Source: Nepenthes gracilis (Eukaryota > Streptophyta > Magnoliopsida > Caryophyllales > Nepenthaceae). From it: DNA of 64,000 nucleotides. The notes below the pieces were generated by a model. The model did not search any database and was not told where the DNA came from. It was given only the letters and a program-made list of their open reading frames with translations. Positions 1-12,900 of this stretch are shown here, in pieces (position 1 is the first letter of the stretch; every line of letters begins with the position of its first letter). Position numbers and translations under genes: made by a program. The stretch lies in the NCBI GenBank assembly GCA_033239525.1, contig BSYO01000004.1, positions 8,337,410 through 8,401,409 on the forward strand, written 5' to 3'.

Positions 1-3000
1 AAAATTATTATTTTTAACATAAAAATTAAAAAAAATATTAAAATATTAAAATTAAATTAATATGAGACTTATAATACTTTTAATAATTTTGATACAAATA
101 AATATATAATTAATTAATTAATTAATTATTTTTCATTAAATATAAAACCGCATGGAATAATTTAGAGTTTCCTTTTAAACCGCAGCCTTTGTATTCTTCA
201 AGTCTAAAGAAAGAACAAATGATTACTTCTCTCCACGCACGCCTCCATTAAATTAAGAAAGTTATTACTCATCAAATTTATTTATAATTGTTTTATAAAT
301 TATTTTTTGCTTATAGGATTAAATCTAATTTTTATTTATTTATTTTTTTAATTTTAACGGGCTATATATATAAAAGTAGGATTATATACAAGTCGTACAT
401 GAATAAAATAAATATCCTTTCTCTTAAATTAATCCAACGTGCTCTATGGAATTTAAGGTTTCCATGAATAAAAGCAAGTCCCCATTCATGACGGATTGAA
501 TCCTTACTTAAAATTTGTTCTTTTGATTAATAATATTAATATAGGTAGTCCTTTTGAGCTGTATTGTCTTAGAAATCCTCACCCTAATTACTTATTCAGT
601 AAGCACCACTAACGAGGTTTCCATTATATTTATGTGCTTGGTTATATAAAAAATTAATCGTAACTTTAGATGATTTAAAATTTTAAAATACAGACCTAAT
701 TAGATGACATTTAACTAAATCAAATTAAATAATAAAAAAAATTTATATAATTGACTTAATTCAGTAAAATAAAAGACTTTGTTACTACTGTGGTGTTAAG
801 AATTTTCATCCCTCATTTATAAAAACATAGGCAAAGCTCGGAGAATATGACCTTGCCAATAAGATTGTATAACATAATAATAATAATAATAATTAAAATA
901 ATATATATAAATAAAATTATATTGCCTTAAGTAGGTTTGACTCACTGAACTAATAAGTGATATTAAATTTGGAATTACTTTTTTTGAGTAATTAATATTA
1001 AGAAAAGCAAGTTGACGGCTTTTTATAAAGAAGGGGAGCGAAAAAAGCTTTCTACACAAGTGGAAGTCTTCATGTTGAAGGACAATCCGAGAGATTTACT
1101 AGGAATGGGATCAGACATGCGGAGATTAGCAGTCATTATTTGGTTTCTCATTCCATTGAGTTTTCATAACCTTAAAGAAATAAAAAAAAGTGGAATTATT
1201 AAATTATATTTTAGTTGTATTTTAAGAGATTTTTAATAATATAACGTCTAATTAATTTAACTATGTTATAAGAGTTATATAATAATAGAAATTATAAAAT
1301 GAAGGCATTCAGCAAGCTTGGCCGATGGTTATTGATCTCTATATATGTTTTACTTTCTATTTATTAATAATTATAAACAATTCAAATAAAAGGGTCAAAT
1401 ATGCAAGTAAATAGATTAAATAAACATCACATTATTTGTATAACAAAAAACATATTTATCAAATATTTCTCTCTATCTATTATTTTTTTCCTCAATAAAA
1501 AAAATATTTTTTTTAATCAACCTTCTTGTTAGCAAATTTCAACAAGTAAAACCCTAATGGCCATCAATATGCGAACTATTATAATCCTCTAATACCAACT
1601 AAAATTGAGTCAGCCAATCTTGCTTTGAAACATGCTCGAAATAATAATCTGTTGTGATGTTACCCACAATACTGAGTTACCCACAATAATAATCTGTTGT
1701 GATGTTCACCCAATTTCATTTGCATAATCTGAAATGTGTAACAAATAGTAACATATCACGTCAAATGATATGGGTCTCCTAATACATCACGAAATTAAAT
1801 CACAAAATTCTCACGTTCCCTCCTCCCACAACACAGGTTTTATTCAATGACTGTAAAAAGTTGAACCAATCTAAAAAATATACATATAAATATATGTATT
1901 AATTTGAGTATTTTTGATAATTTATGACACATTAATATATGTATATATATTAATAAATTTATATAAAAATAAATTAATTAACCTATATTAAGAAGAATTA
2001 AAGTTTGTAATTAATTAAAAAAAAAAAAACAGAGAGGAGTTATCCGATAATTCAAATCAGCCGTTAATGTCGGAATAATCTTACGTTTCCAGCAGGATCA
2101 CAACCGGACGAGAAGCTTGACCAAATAATTTTGTTTTGACCACTCAAAGTCTACAGTCACAGCTGGAGCGGTACAGAGGGATAAAAATGTAAATTACATT
2201 TCTTAGATCCCCGTTTTTCCTTGTGCTGCGTCTTGGGCCAAAAAGCCCAAACTAAAACTAAAAAGATTTTGTAACCAAAAAAAAAAAAAAGGAAAAATAT
2301 ATTTCACAAATTTTTACATATTTAATAACCTTCAACCATCATTTACGTATATTTAATTATGCATATATTGTATTGTATTTTATGGTATCATATTCATACA
2401 TCTACTGTGTAATTAATTTGACATTTACCCTATTTTTATATCAATTTAAATGATAAAATTATTTTTTTGATAATTATGGGGAAAATGTAAAACAAAATCA
2501 TATTCTTAAATATTTAATAGATAATAAAAGTCTTGAGTAAATAATAATGAATTGTAATAATAATGACAGATGAACTTCTAGATTTGATTGCGAAGTTCAA
2601 ATGTCAAAAGAATTTGACAGTTGTGATTCCACCATTGCCTTTTGATTAAAATGGATGATTTTCAAAGAATTATAAAAAATATCAAAACAATACATTAATT
2701 AAATTTGTATTCCAACAACCTAAAAATGAATTTCAAAGGGTGTTTTTGTCCTATAATTTCTCAATTAATAGAATAAATACTAATTAAAAAATAACCAATA
2801 ATATAAAGGTTATTTCCTCATAAATAAAAATACATAATCATAATATTTTGGTCAATCCATACCCAGGATTATACTTCTCTCAGACGAAGAGAGTTTAGTT
2901 GGCAGATTCTTTATTTTGTATTTTTTTTTTTGCTTGTGTTTTTTATTATTATAATCAATCTTTTCCTTTTTAGTAGTGACTACCAAATTTTGGGGGTATG

Positions 3001-3731
3001 TTATAATTATATATGAACTTTATATTTATACAAATTCATTAATTATGAAAAAATATATTTTGATCAAATTGGCCAAAAAATTCTTTAGATTACCCTTGCA
3101 CCTATTTCACACAAAAATGGGTCCAAATATCAATAATTCTCAGTATTTTTGAGACTATAAAGTTTTATAATCTAACATTTCCATAGTGAAGTAAGGGTCA
3201 TAGTAATTCAAATTGCATTAAAAAATAGTTGATGAAAGGCTTTTTTTGGTGTTGAAAATTTTCAATTAGCACGATGCATATCTAAAAAGCTAATTTGATT
3301 TGGATTTTTTTTTATCAAACCTTATTAGAGTGTAATTTGAAGGCTTAAATTGGTTTTATGTGAACCACAAATAAAATAAAGTCTGGTTAAATGGTCCTGA
3401 AAATTTTTTTATAAAATTCTTCTGATATTTAAATCAGTACATACTTGATTTATTGAAAAAAAATAAGAAAATTATTGAATGCGACTAGTTAAAGAGGAGG
3501 TGCAAGCCATTGCTAGAGGATATTTTTGATGGTGAGTCATTTTTAAATTAGAGATAACTTTTTATATTAATATTAGTAGAATATTAGAAAAAAAATATTT
3601 CTTTTTCTTTTTTATAACTCAGTGTCTTTCTTTTTTCGCTTATTTAATTATTGAGATTTTTTTTCTATTTTATAAATTGAGATATTCGATCAAAATAGTT
3701 ACCTTTCATACTCATATCTACATTAGATCTA
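1..3731. other. AT-rich intergenic DNA
   Basis: No coding region is supported here. The stretch is very AT-rich, with homopolymer runs and a short ATA/AAT microsatellite near 868-892. The few open frames are short, low in complexity and match no family I recognise. A modest GC-richer patch lies near 2040-2230 without a recognisable feature. Confidence 0.6.
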
Positions 3732-4451
3732 TTTACTAAGAAAGAAAAATTCAATACTTAATACTCTTAATTGTATTCTATTCGGCACCTAAGTTTGGTG
3801 ACGTCCCTAACCGTATTCTGAGGTTAGGGGCTCATTTGGTCATGCCTCCACTTACATCAAGTACAATCTCAAGTGTTTTTCCTAATTTCATTTTAGGAGT
3901 TAACTATCTTTATATGACCCTTCTTAGGTATTGATATTCCTTTTTAGAATTAAGATGATTAATTTCAATGGTATAGTAGAGCTCCAATCTACTACTACTA
4001 TTAGTTATCATGTCAAGATAATTATGGATGTATAATAATTTGAGTTAGAATATTTATATTAGTTACTACATATTGTGTTTAAACATATTATTTTACTAAG
4101 TAAGAAAAATTCTGTACTTAATACTCTCCATTTTATTCTATTCGACATCTAAGTTTGATGACGCCCCCTAACCATATTATGAGGTTAGGGGCTCATTTGG
4201 TCATGCCCTCACTTACATCAAGTACAATCCCAACTGTTTTTTCTAATCTCATGTTAGGAATTAACCATCATTAGACAACCATTCTTAGGCATGGACATTC
4301 CTTTTTAGAATTAGGATTATTAATTTCAATGTATAGTAGAGCTCCAATCTACTACTACTATTAGTTATCATGTCAAGATAATTATAGATATAAATGATTT
4401 GGGCCAGAATATTTATATTAGTTACTACATATTGGGTTTAGACATATTATT
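3732..4451. repeat. 360-bp tandem duplication, two copies
   Basis: Two adjacent copies, 3732-4091 and 4092-4451, align end to end at an offset of exactly 360 bases. Shared landmarks include the block around GAGGTTAGGGGCTCATTTGG (3820s and 4180s) and the block around TAGAGCTCCAATCTACTACT (3970s and 4330s). By eye the copies differ by roughly a tenth, so the duplication is not recent. Neither copy has a convincing open frame. The family is unknown. Confidence 0.9.
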
Positions 4452-5335
4452 TTAAATTAGATTATTGACTCAAGTTTTTTTATTCAATTTATTTTGATTT
4501 ATTTATCATATTAGGCCCCAACACAACTTAAATTTTTATTCTGTTATTTCTAAATTAAAAAAGCTAATTACTTATCTTATTACATCTTTAAAAATTATAA
4601 CTAAATATGTCTTCATTGTTAAGTTCTCTCAAAATTTATTATTAATATGATTATAATCTCCTACAATGGAGACTATAGTGTGGTCAATAGTCAAACCAGG
4701 TGATCTCCAAGCAAGACGCATCTAAATCACCCGTTTCTCTCAATAGGCCCCGCCAAATGGAGGATAAAATCTTATGGAGCACAGCCATGCATGGTGCATA
4801 CAAGTACCCACATCTTGATTGGTTTAGAAGGCTTATTTGATGATTTGGCGGGCCCCGAAATTGTAAGATTAGCAGTGGGTTGTGATGATAATTGACAGTA
4901 ATGGACCTCATGCACACAATTGAGTATTTCTCTCTAAAGAAATGGAAGAGGGTTGGTTGGCACTGAGAAAGATGAGTGTGAAACAGCGCAGAGAGCTCTG
5001 TTTCAACAGTTGGCATATTTGTCAGTAAGAAAATAATTTCCAAAACACAAAAAAAATCACATAAAGCAAAGCTTGGGCTTGAAGGGAAGCACCTCTCACA
5101 TCTCCTGCGAGGAGATTAATTAGTATTAGTTAAAAGGTTCGTCCCTGCAATTGTATAATATACGACACAGCTAAAGGCAACTCAGAGGTAAAGTAAAGGA
5201 GGAAAAGTAAGATTAGTTCAGGAGAAGTAATTTACCACCAACAAGGGCAGTTGGCGGTGGTTAGTTTGTCTTCTAATTTATTTGCCCTCCTTTAAAATCA
5301 TGCATGCCACCTGGTGCTTAGGCAAGCAAGAAAGA
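4452..5335. other. upstream region of the bHLH gene, no gene seen
   Basis: This interval separates the tandem repeat from the probable leader of the bHLH gene. The open frame on the minus strand at 4684-5043 has no recognisable domain and is probably chance. Base composition becomes more balanced toward the right, as expected for a promoter-proximal region. No TATA box can be assigned with confidence. Confidence 0.4.
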
Positions 5336-5364
5336 CCCCCCCCCCCCTCCTCTCTTTCTCTCCT
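5336..5364 (+). promoter_or_regulatory. C-run and CT-rich tract at probable start of bHLH leader
   Basis: A run of twelve C bases (5336-5347) is followed by a CT-rich tract. Such pyrimidine patches are common around plant transcription starts and in 5-prime leaders. The sequence from here to 6294 has no other gene, so it probably includes the core promoter and leader of the bHLH gene. The exact transcription start is not visible. Confidence 0.35.
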
Positions 5365-5866
5365 CTTTTGCTGTATTAGATAATCTATGGAGTCTGCTAT
5401 ACCAGAAAATTTCGTTGTCTGCGATCTTTAGAAGTTGGAATTGATGATTTATTTCCTTTTTCTGCAAATACCGATATGGCGAATTTGAAATTTTGGCAAA
5501 CTTAAGCAAGCATTTGATGCTTTCAGGTTTCAGCTGGATACCAAAATTGGGGGATTGAGTTACAGTCTTGCGCAGTTCATGCAATTCAAGTAGAATTTGA
5601 AGCTTTTTAGCCTTGTTTAGGTAAAAACACATATCAGAATATCAGTGTTTTTGCTGTTTGGGGCTTTCTGGGTTTTGCTTCGAAGCTTTAAACTGTCGTT
5701 GGCTTCATTCTTTTAGGGATTTTCTCTTTGATTACCCTTCTGTTAGTTGAAGCTTCGTTGATTCCTCTCACTTTGGTCTCACAAGAACCAATGTAGGCCT
5801 GTGAAAAGAGGGAGGAAAAACGGAATCTGATTTCATTTTATCATTCTGGGGTTGAGCTGTTACTTA

Positions 5867-5917
5867 ATGCCATATTTCTATTTTCTGCCCTCGAAGTTTC
5901 ACTTTCAAGTCAGTTGA
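5867..5917 (+). other. upstream ORF 1 in bHLH leader (16 codons)
   Basis: An ATG at 5867 opens a 16-codon frame that stops at 5917, well before the main start at 6295. It lies in the presumed leader. Short uORFs often reduce translation of the downstream frame. Whether this one is in the mature transcript depends on the unmapped transcription start. Confidence 0.35.
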
Positions 5918-6001
5918 GGGCATTTTCATCACATAACCCTAACTTTGATCCTAATCTTACAGAAAGAAAGGGGTAAATAGCTAGTTCTGTGTGCGGATTT
6001 T

Positions 6002-6082
6002 ATGCCTGGCATATCAGATTTTCTTAATTATCCTTTATTTCTGTCGGTACTATGCTGCAATGAGAGGATTCTCTGGGTTTAA
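6002..6082 (+). other. upstream ORF 2 in bHLH leader (26 codons)
   Basis: An ATG at 6002 opens a 26-codon frame beginning MPGISDF and ending ILWV before a TAA at 6080-6082. It lies before a likely leader intron (donor GTGAGT at 6127, acceptor TAG ending at 6290). It could control translation of the bHLH gene; conservation would have to be tested. Confidence 0.4.
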
Positions 6083-6294
6083 CACCTTCTGGGGTCTATA
6101 AAGCTGCTCAGGTTATTTGTTCCTTGGTGAGTCGGCAAGACATCACTATCTAATTCTTGTCAGAAACTCACTTTTTCCTTAGAATCATTTCAATCCTGAT
6201 TCTCGGGTAACTGTTGAATTGGGGCTTCTTTTTTCCAGCTACACATTTAGGAATAGTTACCTCCATCCTGGGGTTTTTCTTTTGTGGTAGGACA

Positions 6295-8743
6295 ATGGAT
6301 GATAATGGGAGTGGTCAATTAGGGTTTCAGAATATTAGTGAGAGAATGCTGAATTGCCCATCTTCTGGGTTGAACAACGCTCTGCCTGAGAAAGTTGCAG
6401 GAATGGCGACAAGCTCAATGGCTATGTTTAAGTCTCCTCATGGAGGAGAGCCACCTTATGGTTCCGATTGGGGCCCGATTGTTTCTATGAGTCACAGTGA
6501 GAACTTTGGAGGTTCTTCAATGGCTTCTTATGGTGGTTTTGCTAATCCTTCCAATCCAATTTTACTAGAAAACCGAGGAATGAGTAACAGATCTCATCTT
6601 GTTCATTATCCAGCTGATCCAAATCGGACTGAGATATCACCGAAGCTTTCAGTCTTTGGCAGTGGAAACTTCTCCCAAATGATTAACTCCTTTTGCCTAA
6701 CTGGCTATGGCCAGACATCAGATGCTATCGGCCCCCCTAATTATGCCTCGAACAAATCTGGAGGCATTGATAATGACTCCATAGATGCTGCACAAGCCCA
6801 CGGAGATTTCCATATCTCGGAAGAGAGAGTTGTTGGAGCATCACCTAATGGCAAAAGGAAAGCATCTGATCCTTCTTCTCTACTTGATCCCAACGAGGTA
6901 AATTAGCTATGTCAGTGTAAAATCTGAAATTTGGTATAACCGTTATGGTCAAATGCGTAATTGACATTTGTTGAAGATATTTTGCCTCATGATGCCTGCA
7001 ATACTCTAATTGATCTTGTCAGTGTAAAATATATGTGGACTGAACATTCAATTCTGATATTTGATTCTGAAAAAAAAAAACCCTAATGGACTTGATCTAA
7101 GGATTGTTTTGAATCATTTGAAGAATGCCGAAGGAGATTCAGAGAAGGATCTTTCAGGGGAAACTTCAGAACAAAAGGAGGTATTTGAGAAAAAGCAGAA
7201 AATCAAGCAGAATTCAGAAGCCAAGCAGAAAGAAGCTAAAGACGATCCTAAAGCAAACTACATTCATGTGAGAGCTAGAAGGGGTCAGGCTACAAATAGC
7301 CATAGTCTTGCAGAAAGGGTATTCGTCTGCTTCCATATAGCTTCTGACCACTGATGCAAAAGATTTTAGGATAAAATTTTGAACCTCGGTAAATTTTTAC
7401 TTGCAGGTGAGAAGAGAAAAGATCAGCGAGCGGATGAGATTGCTTCAAGAACTCGTTCCTGGATGTAATAAGGTAACTGAAGTGATATCTGGCTTTTTTT
7501 TTTCTTTGCCACTCGGGCTCTCCACCTGAAAATACCCGTTTGGATATGTATCTGACATTGAATGTGGACTTAAGTAAGATACTGAATTATAATCGGAAAA
7601 CAATTCAAAAACTTGAATATGCCCGGGTTAGACATGGATGTGTCTCCTAAATTAGTATGCTGAGTCCAAGTAAATAGCTTTTACTGATTGACATGCTGGT
7701 TTGTGGAAGTAAGCTAATCATGATTTTGAATCTTTTGCTACTGAAAGATTACTGGGAAAGCAGTGATGCTGGATGAAATTATAAACTATGTGCAGTCCCT
7801 TCAGCAGCAAGTTGAGGTAATTTACTTCTGTATCCTTTTCGGTAGTCCTTTGTTTGGCTACATCTTACAGAATGAATGACCGTTGGAAATGTGAAAATAA
7901 AGCTCCATTACTATAGCGCTGAAGTGCCTATTTCTTCTCAATTATTTTTTTTCCCTTGGATATTGAGACAATTTACATTCTTATTGTTCTTGCTGCTTCA
8001 CTTGCATGAGAAAACCAGAATGTCTATCTACGTGCTTGTTTGCTATGCATTCTTTTGGCAATTTGTTTCGCTTGTGCCACTGTTCGACAGTTGACTGTTT
8101 TAGTTGGAATGGTGGATGACTTTTTTGCTTTCGTCATGCAGTTTCTATCTATGAAACTTGCCACGGTGAATCCGGAGTTGAACTTTGCTATTGATCAAAT
8201 TCTTTCTAAAGATGTGAGTAAAAAGCCAATGGAAGGCATCAAAATCTCTTACAAACAAACCACTTACATCGTTCTTTTCTCTTATTCTACCATTAGGATC
8301 TTAACCATCGTTTTTGTCACGGGACAGATTCTTCAAGCACGAGGCGGTGGTACATCCATTGTTGGATTTAATTCGGGGATGAGCTCCACCCATCCTTATT
8401 CTCAGGGATTTCATCTTGGTGGCGTACTGGGTGTTTCAACTACAACTTCACAGTATCATCCCATCCCTCAGGTAATGAAAGGGTTTTCTCTATGGCGTTC
8501 TACTGCTTCTGCTACTTCGAAATCAGACATTAAACCATTTCTTATTCAGGCTATCTGGGACAGTGATCTGCAGACTGTTCTTCATACAGGATTCGACTCT
8601 AACCCAACTGTTGGTAATATGGGAATCAACGGTGCTATTCAGAATAAAATTTGATTTTTTTCTCTCTCATCCTGTTCTTGCACCATGATGTTCTGACATC
8701 TTCTGTTTGGACCTTCACAGGGAGCTCGGAAACAGAGCTATAG
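6295..8743 (+). CDS. bHLH transcription factor, bHLH74/bHLH49-like
   Basis: Predicted DNA-binding nuclear transcription factor of about 417 residues. Coding exons: 6295-6897, 7124-7318, 7407-7472, 7748-7816, 8142-8213, 8328-8471, 8550-8631 and 8721-8743. All internal joins keep frame, and the 66-, 69- and 72-base exons follow the usual exon pattern of this plant subfamily. The bHLH domain runs over about residues 245-310: the basic region [16 protein letters not shown] has the H-E-R residues that contact E/G-boxes, followed by [15 protein letters not shown] and [20 protein letters not shown]. The N-terminal part is low in complexity with a KRK basic patch near residue 195. Arabidopsis relatives act in cell elongation and flowering; a similar role is inference. 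The start at 6295 follows a probable leader intron (6127-6290). An in-frame ATG at 6214 lies inside that intron. The last intron is uncertain: without it the protein would end at a TGA at 8652-8654. Confidence 0.88.
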
Positions 8744-9214
8744 GATCATGGAAGACATGAAAGTTTCTTATTCTACCTAACATAAATTCAGATGTGGGTT
8801 TTGTGATCTGGCACTTGACTCTGCTACAGAAACGAGATATTCATCTGCAGTAAACAGGAAACAAAACTGTTTGGTGTTTGTATAGGTCCTCAGCTCCTGA
8901 CTGTTCTTCGAGTTTTACAGAAGATGGCGACTGTGATTGTTGTTGTACTTGCATCTTTTTTTTTCTTTTTTTTTTTTTTTGTGGACTTGAAAAGCAGATG
9001 TAAGACATTTTGATCGCCGAATATGATCCGCTTTGATCTGAATTGTTTATTTAGATATATGAACATGCACCCAACATAGTATTTGTGCGCTCGAAATGTT
9101 TTGCTTCCATAAGAAAAATAAAACCATCTTTAAGATAGACTACCATAATGCTTTATAGCTGGGTGAAATTGTTACTAGTGATCAATTAATGCTGAATGAT
9201 TGATAAATTATATG
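8744..9214 (+). other. 3-prime flank of bHLH gene
   Basis: Probable 3-prime untranslated region and terminator of the bHLH gene. It contains a long T-rich stretch around 8957-8981 and an AATAAA-type polyadenylation signal near 9115. No other gene is seen before the retrotransposon boundary. Confidence 0.5.
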
Positions 9215-9219
9215 CTAAA

Positions 9220-9962
9220 TATTGGGCTATGGGTTACTCTCGTGTAGGTCCCATATCCATTGGAAATTTTGTTCAATAGCACACAAGAGGACGCACATGC
9301 ATTGAACTAATTCGAAAAAATTACAGAGTGGCGCGCGATGGAGCTTGATTGTCACATGTGCGCTGATTCCAGATTTGATGGTACCTGAGGAGCACTTGAG
9401 GGATGCACAAGCATGATTTTCATATTATCCAACGCTTGATACGCATTCGAGGAGAGCATTTGTACGCCGATTGTAGTGGGCTTATGCACTGTTCCTAATA
9501 TAAATGCGCCTAAAGCTATTTTAAGGCTACCACGTTGTAATTTTTAAGACCTTAAGTGCCGATATTATGAGAAAAAGAAGAGAAAAAGAGAGAAAATAAA
9601 GAAAATGAATGTTCAAATATTAGAGTGAGTTTCAAATGTATTTTCAATCTCCATCGACCTTGGGTACGCAGCTTTTGAAATTGAAAAGGATGTTTTATCA
9701 ATTTTTTTTTTTTTCTTGTATTCATTATTACTCTGATTTATTTGTTATAAGGCTTTATATCCTTAAATTTATTGAAATTTGTATAACCAAACATATAGTG
9801 CATAATGGATATTTTGAACATATAATTTTATAATTTTTCTCTCTCGTTTAAAAATAAAATTTTTCACATAAAATCATATATTTTCTATTATTTGTGATTA
9901 TTATTTGTAGTATATTGTCGATTATTTTCTCGCGATTCAAATAAATAGTTCTGTCCCCTACA
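9220..9962 (+). repeat. left LTR of composite copia element
   Basis: The 743-bp LTR starts TATTGGGC and ends CCCTACA. It is flanked on the left by the CTAAA target duplication and on the right by a primer-binding-like site. A TATAAAT-like box lies near 9500. It lacks a segment (CCCCACGGGCACTCAAG in the middle copy) that the other two LTRs keep. Confidence 0.88.
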
Positions 9963-9964
9963 AG

Positions 9965-9977
9965 TGATATCAGAAAC
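9965..9977 (+). other. decayed primer binding site (initiator tRNA-Met type)
   Basis: TGATATCAGAAAC, three bases after the LTR end, matches most of the usual plant copia primer site TGGTATCAGAGC. It fixes the LTR boundary and the plus-strand orientation. Confidence 0.7.
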
Positions 9978-12900
9978 AGTTATTATTATTATGTATTCAA
10001 ACTTATTTGAATTGATAAAAATTTGAAACAAAATGATTTACTTGAATGGTATAAACTTTGATATTTGGATGAGTAAAATGAAAGATTTATTATTTGTTAA
10101 AATAATATATCTTTCAATATTTACTACACAAAAACTTGACTCAAGATCTAAGGAGGAATGGACTTTTGAACATGTATAAACTTACAATTATATTTGACAA
10201 TTTGTTGACGACAATATATATAATTACATTAAAAATGAAACAAACATGAAGGCGTTGTGGGCGAAACTCAAGAACTTTATACCCCGAAAATCGGTAACAA
10301 TAAATTCTATCACTTGACAAAATTGATGTAAGTGAGATACTATAACCGACCACTTAAATAAATTTCAAAGATGAGTTGACCAATTGAGTGGCATGGGTAT
10401 TAAATTTGATGATAAGTTGTTAGACTTATAATTGTTGACCACCTTATTGGATTCATAGAATGTGATATGGATCACCATCGACAATACCGCTCCAAATGGT
10501 GTGGTAATCCTGGAGATAGCGAAAAGAGTTGTGCTGAATAAGGAGATGAGACGACGATCATAGGTTCTTTTTCTTCGTACTCTGAAATGCTAATCTTAGA
10601 GTCATGGAAAAAAAATAAATGGTGTAGCCCTAAATTTGACAAGAAAAGTCGAAACAAATCCCAATTGAGGTACCAAAATCTCGAGTGCCACAACTACGGA
10701 AAAAACAGGCACATTAAAAAATACTATTATAAGTGAAAATGGAAAAATAGTGAAAGCAATAAGAAGAAGACTGACAATACCCGAGATAAGGAGCAAGTTT
10801 CAATTATTACCAAGGCCGATCTCTTGTAGGTGTGTAAGGAAGACGAAGTGATCAGTCCGGCGGATCATGAAACTAATTGGGTGGTAGACAGTAATATCTC
10901 ACTTTATATCACATTGAGAAGGAAACTTTTCGTATCTTATACTCCTGGTGATTTTAGAACATTAAAAACAAAAAAAATGAAGGCATATCCTAAATTATCA
11001 ACTATGGTAACGTCTGCCTAATCACCAACAATGAAACCAAACTACCGTTGAAAGATGTACGATATATCTCGAACATTCGGCTAAATCGTATTTCAACATG
11101 TAAGCTTGATAATGAAAGTTTCTGCAATACATTTTGTGAAGGGTTATAGAAGTTAACTAGATTATCTCTGATTGTTGCTCAGGGAAAGAAAGTTTTCAAT
11201 TTATATATGTTACAAGCGTCAATTTTTGTCGGATACGTATATGTAGCGAGAAGCAAGAAGTCTTTAGATCTGTGATACCAACGACTAAGCCACATGAGCG
11301 AAAGAGGCTAAATTGTTTAGCAAAGAAAATCTTCTTTCGATGTTTAAAGGAAGTTAAGCTAAATACTTATATTGTATGGCGGGAAAGCAATAGAGAGTTT
11401 CGTTCCACGAAAACTCATCTATGAAGAAGATGGATCTTCTTGAGTTGGTCTATACTAACATATGTTACCCTCTTAAGGTGAAGACATTTGAAGGAATACT
11501 CTACTTCATCACCTTCATCGATAATTATTCAAAAAAGTTGTGGGTATATTTATTGAAGTCAAAAGTTCAAACCCTTAATATCTTTGAACAATTTCATAAT
11601 CTAGTGGAGAGACAAATGGGGAAGAAAATTAAAGTATATCCGAAATAACAATGGTGGAGAGTATACTGCAGCATTTTACACGTACCGTCAGACCTATGGA
11701 ATTCGACATCAAAGGATCCATCGAAAACACCGTAGCTGAATCGTATGACTAAATGGATAAATAAAATGCTGACTGAGAGAGTTTGCTGTGTGCTTTCAGA
11801 GGCAAAACTCTCCGATTTATTTTGGAAAAAGTCTTGAATGCCATGATTCATGTGATCAACTTATCACCCAGTGGTCCTCTAAACAGAAAGAAGTGCAAAA
11901 AGTGTGGTTTGGAAAGGAGAAATCATACGATCACGTGTGCATACTTGGCTTCAAGTCCTTTATTTACATTTCAAAAGACGAGAGATCCTAGCTGAAACCA
12001 AAGACGAGACAGTGTATCTTTCTCGGTTATGGGGAAGATAAGTTAGGGTATCGATTCTACAATTTGATAGAAAAGAAGTTTGTCCGATTAAGCGATGTGG
12101 TGTTTATCGATGATGAAACTATTAAAGGTATCGACAAAGTGGAGAAGGTTGTTTCAACAACGACAACAGCCAACTTTTTGATACTAATCTTACATCATTG
12201 ACACCGATGCTGATTTATAATGAAGATGGTGATCGAGGTGACGTTGAAGAAGAAGAAGACCGTGAGACTCCTAAACTTGATAGAATGGATAATACAAATA
12301 AGGATGATAATGTCCCTTATGATGATTTTAGACCTACTAAAAATATCTCACTCTGATGATCTATAAGAAACCAAAGGCTCTCCTGCCGCTTATTGGCTGA
12401 TGAGTATGTGTTGCTTACTAATGGCGGATAACCAGAAAGCTTTGGTGAAGATATCAATGATGAATATAATTAGAAGTGGATGAAAGTCATGTAAGATGAA
12501 ATAAAGTTGTTGCAGGAGAATCACATGTTCAAGCTGTCCAAGTTGCCTAAGGGAAAACGAGCCTAGGAGAACAAATGGGTTTTTCATTTGAAGACTTATG
12601 AGAATATCTCACAACCAAGGTATAAAATAAGATTGATTGTGAAAGGGTTCAATTAACGGAAAGGTATTAATTTCAATGAAATTTTTACCTCAATTGTAAA
12701 AATGTTTTCAATCAGGGTGGTTCTTGGATTGACCACAGTTTTTAATTTAAAAGTTAAACAGTTAAATATGTTGACCACTTTTCTCCATTATGACCTTGAG
12801 GAGTAACCAGATGGATTCTATATTGATGGGTAGAAGCGTTCAATATACCGTTTGGAAAAAGCCTATATGGGTTGAAGTTAACCATGAGATAATAGTATAA

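Noticed and set aside
4684..5043. 119-codon frame on the minus strand upstream of the bHLH gene
   Set aside because: No known domain, no splice context, and it lies in the expected promoter region of a gene on the other strand.
6214..6294. Earlier in-frame ATG of the bHLH frame at 6214
   Set aside because: It lies in a probable leader intron (6127-6290) and codes a hydrophobic Phe-rich stretch not expected in this family.
7876..8654. Long plus-strand frames inside the bHLH locus that run through introns
   Set aside because: They contain bHLH exons plus intron sequence; the exon model with in-phase GT-AG joins explains them better.
8652..8654. TGA as the normal end of the bHLH protein
   Set aside because: Splicing 8631 to 8721 gives an ending closer to the remembered family ending; kept as an alternative isoform.
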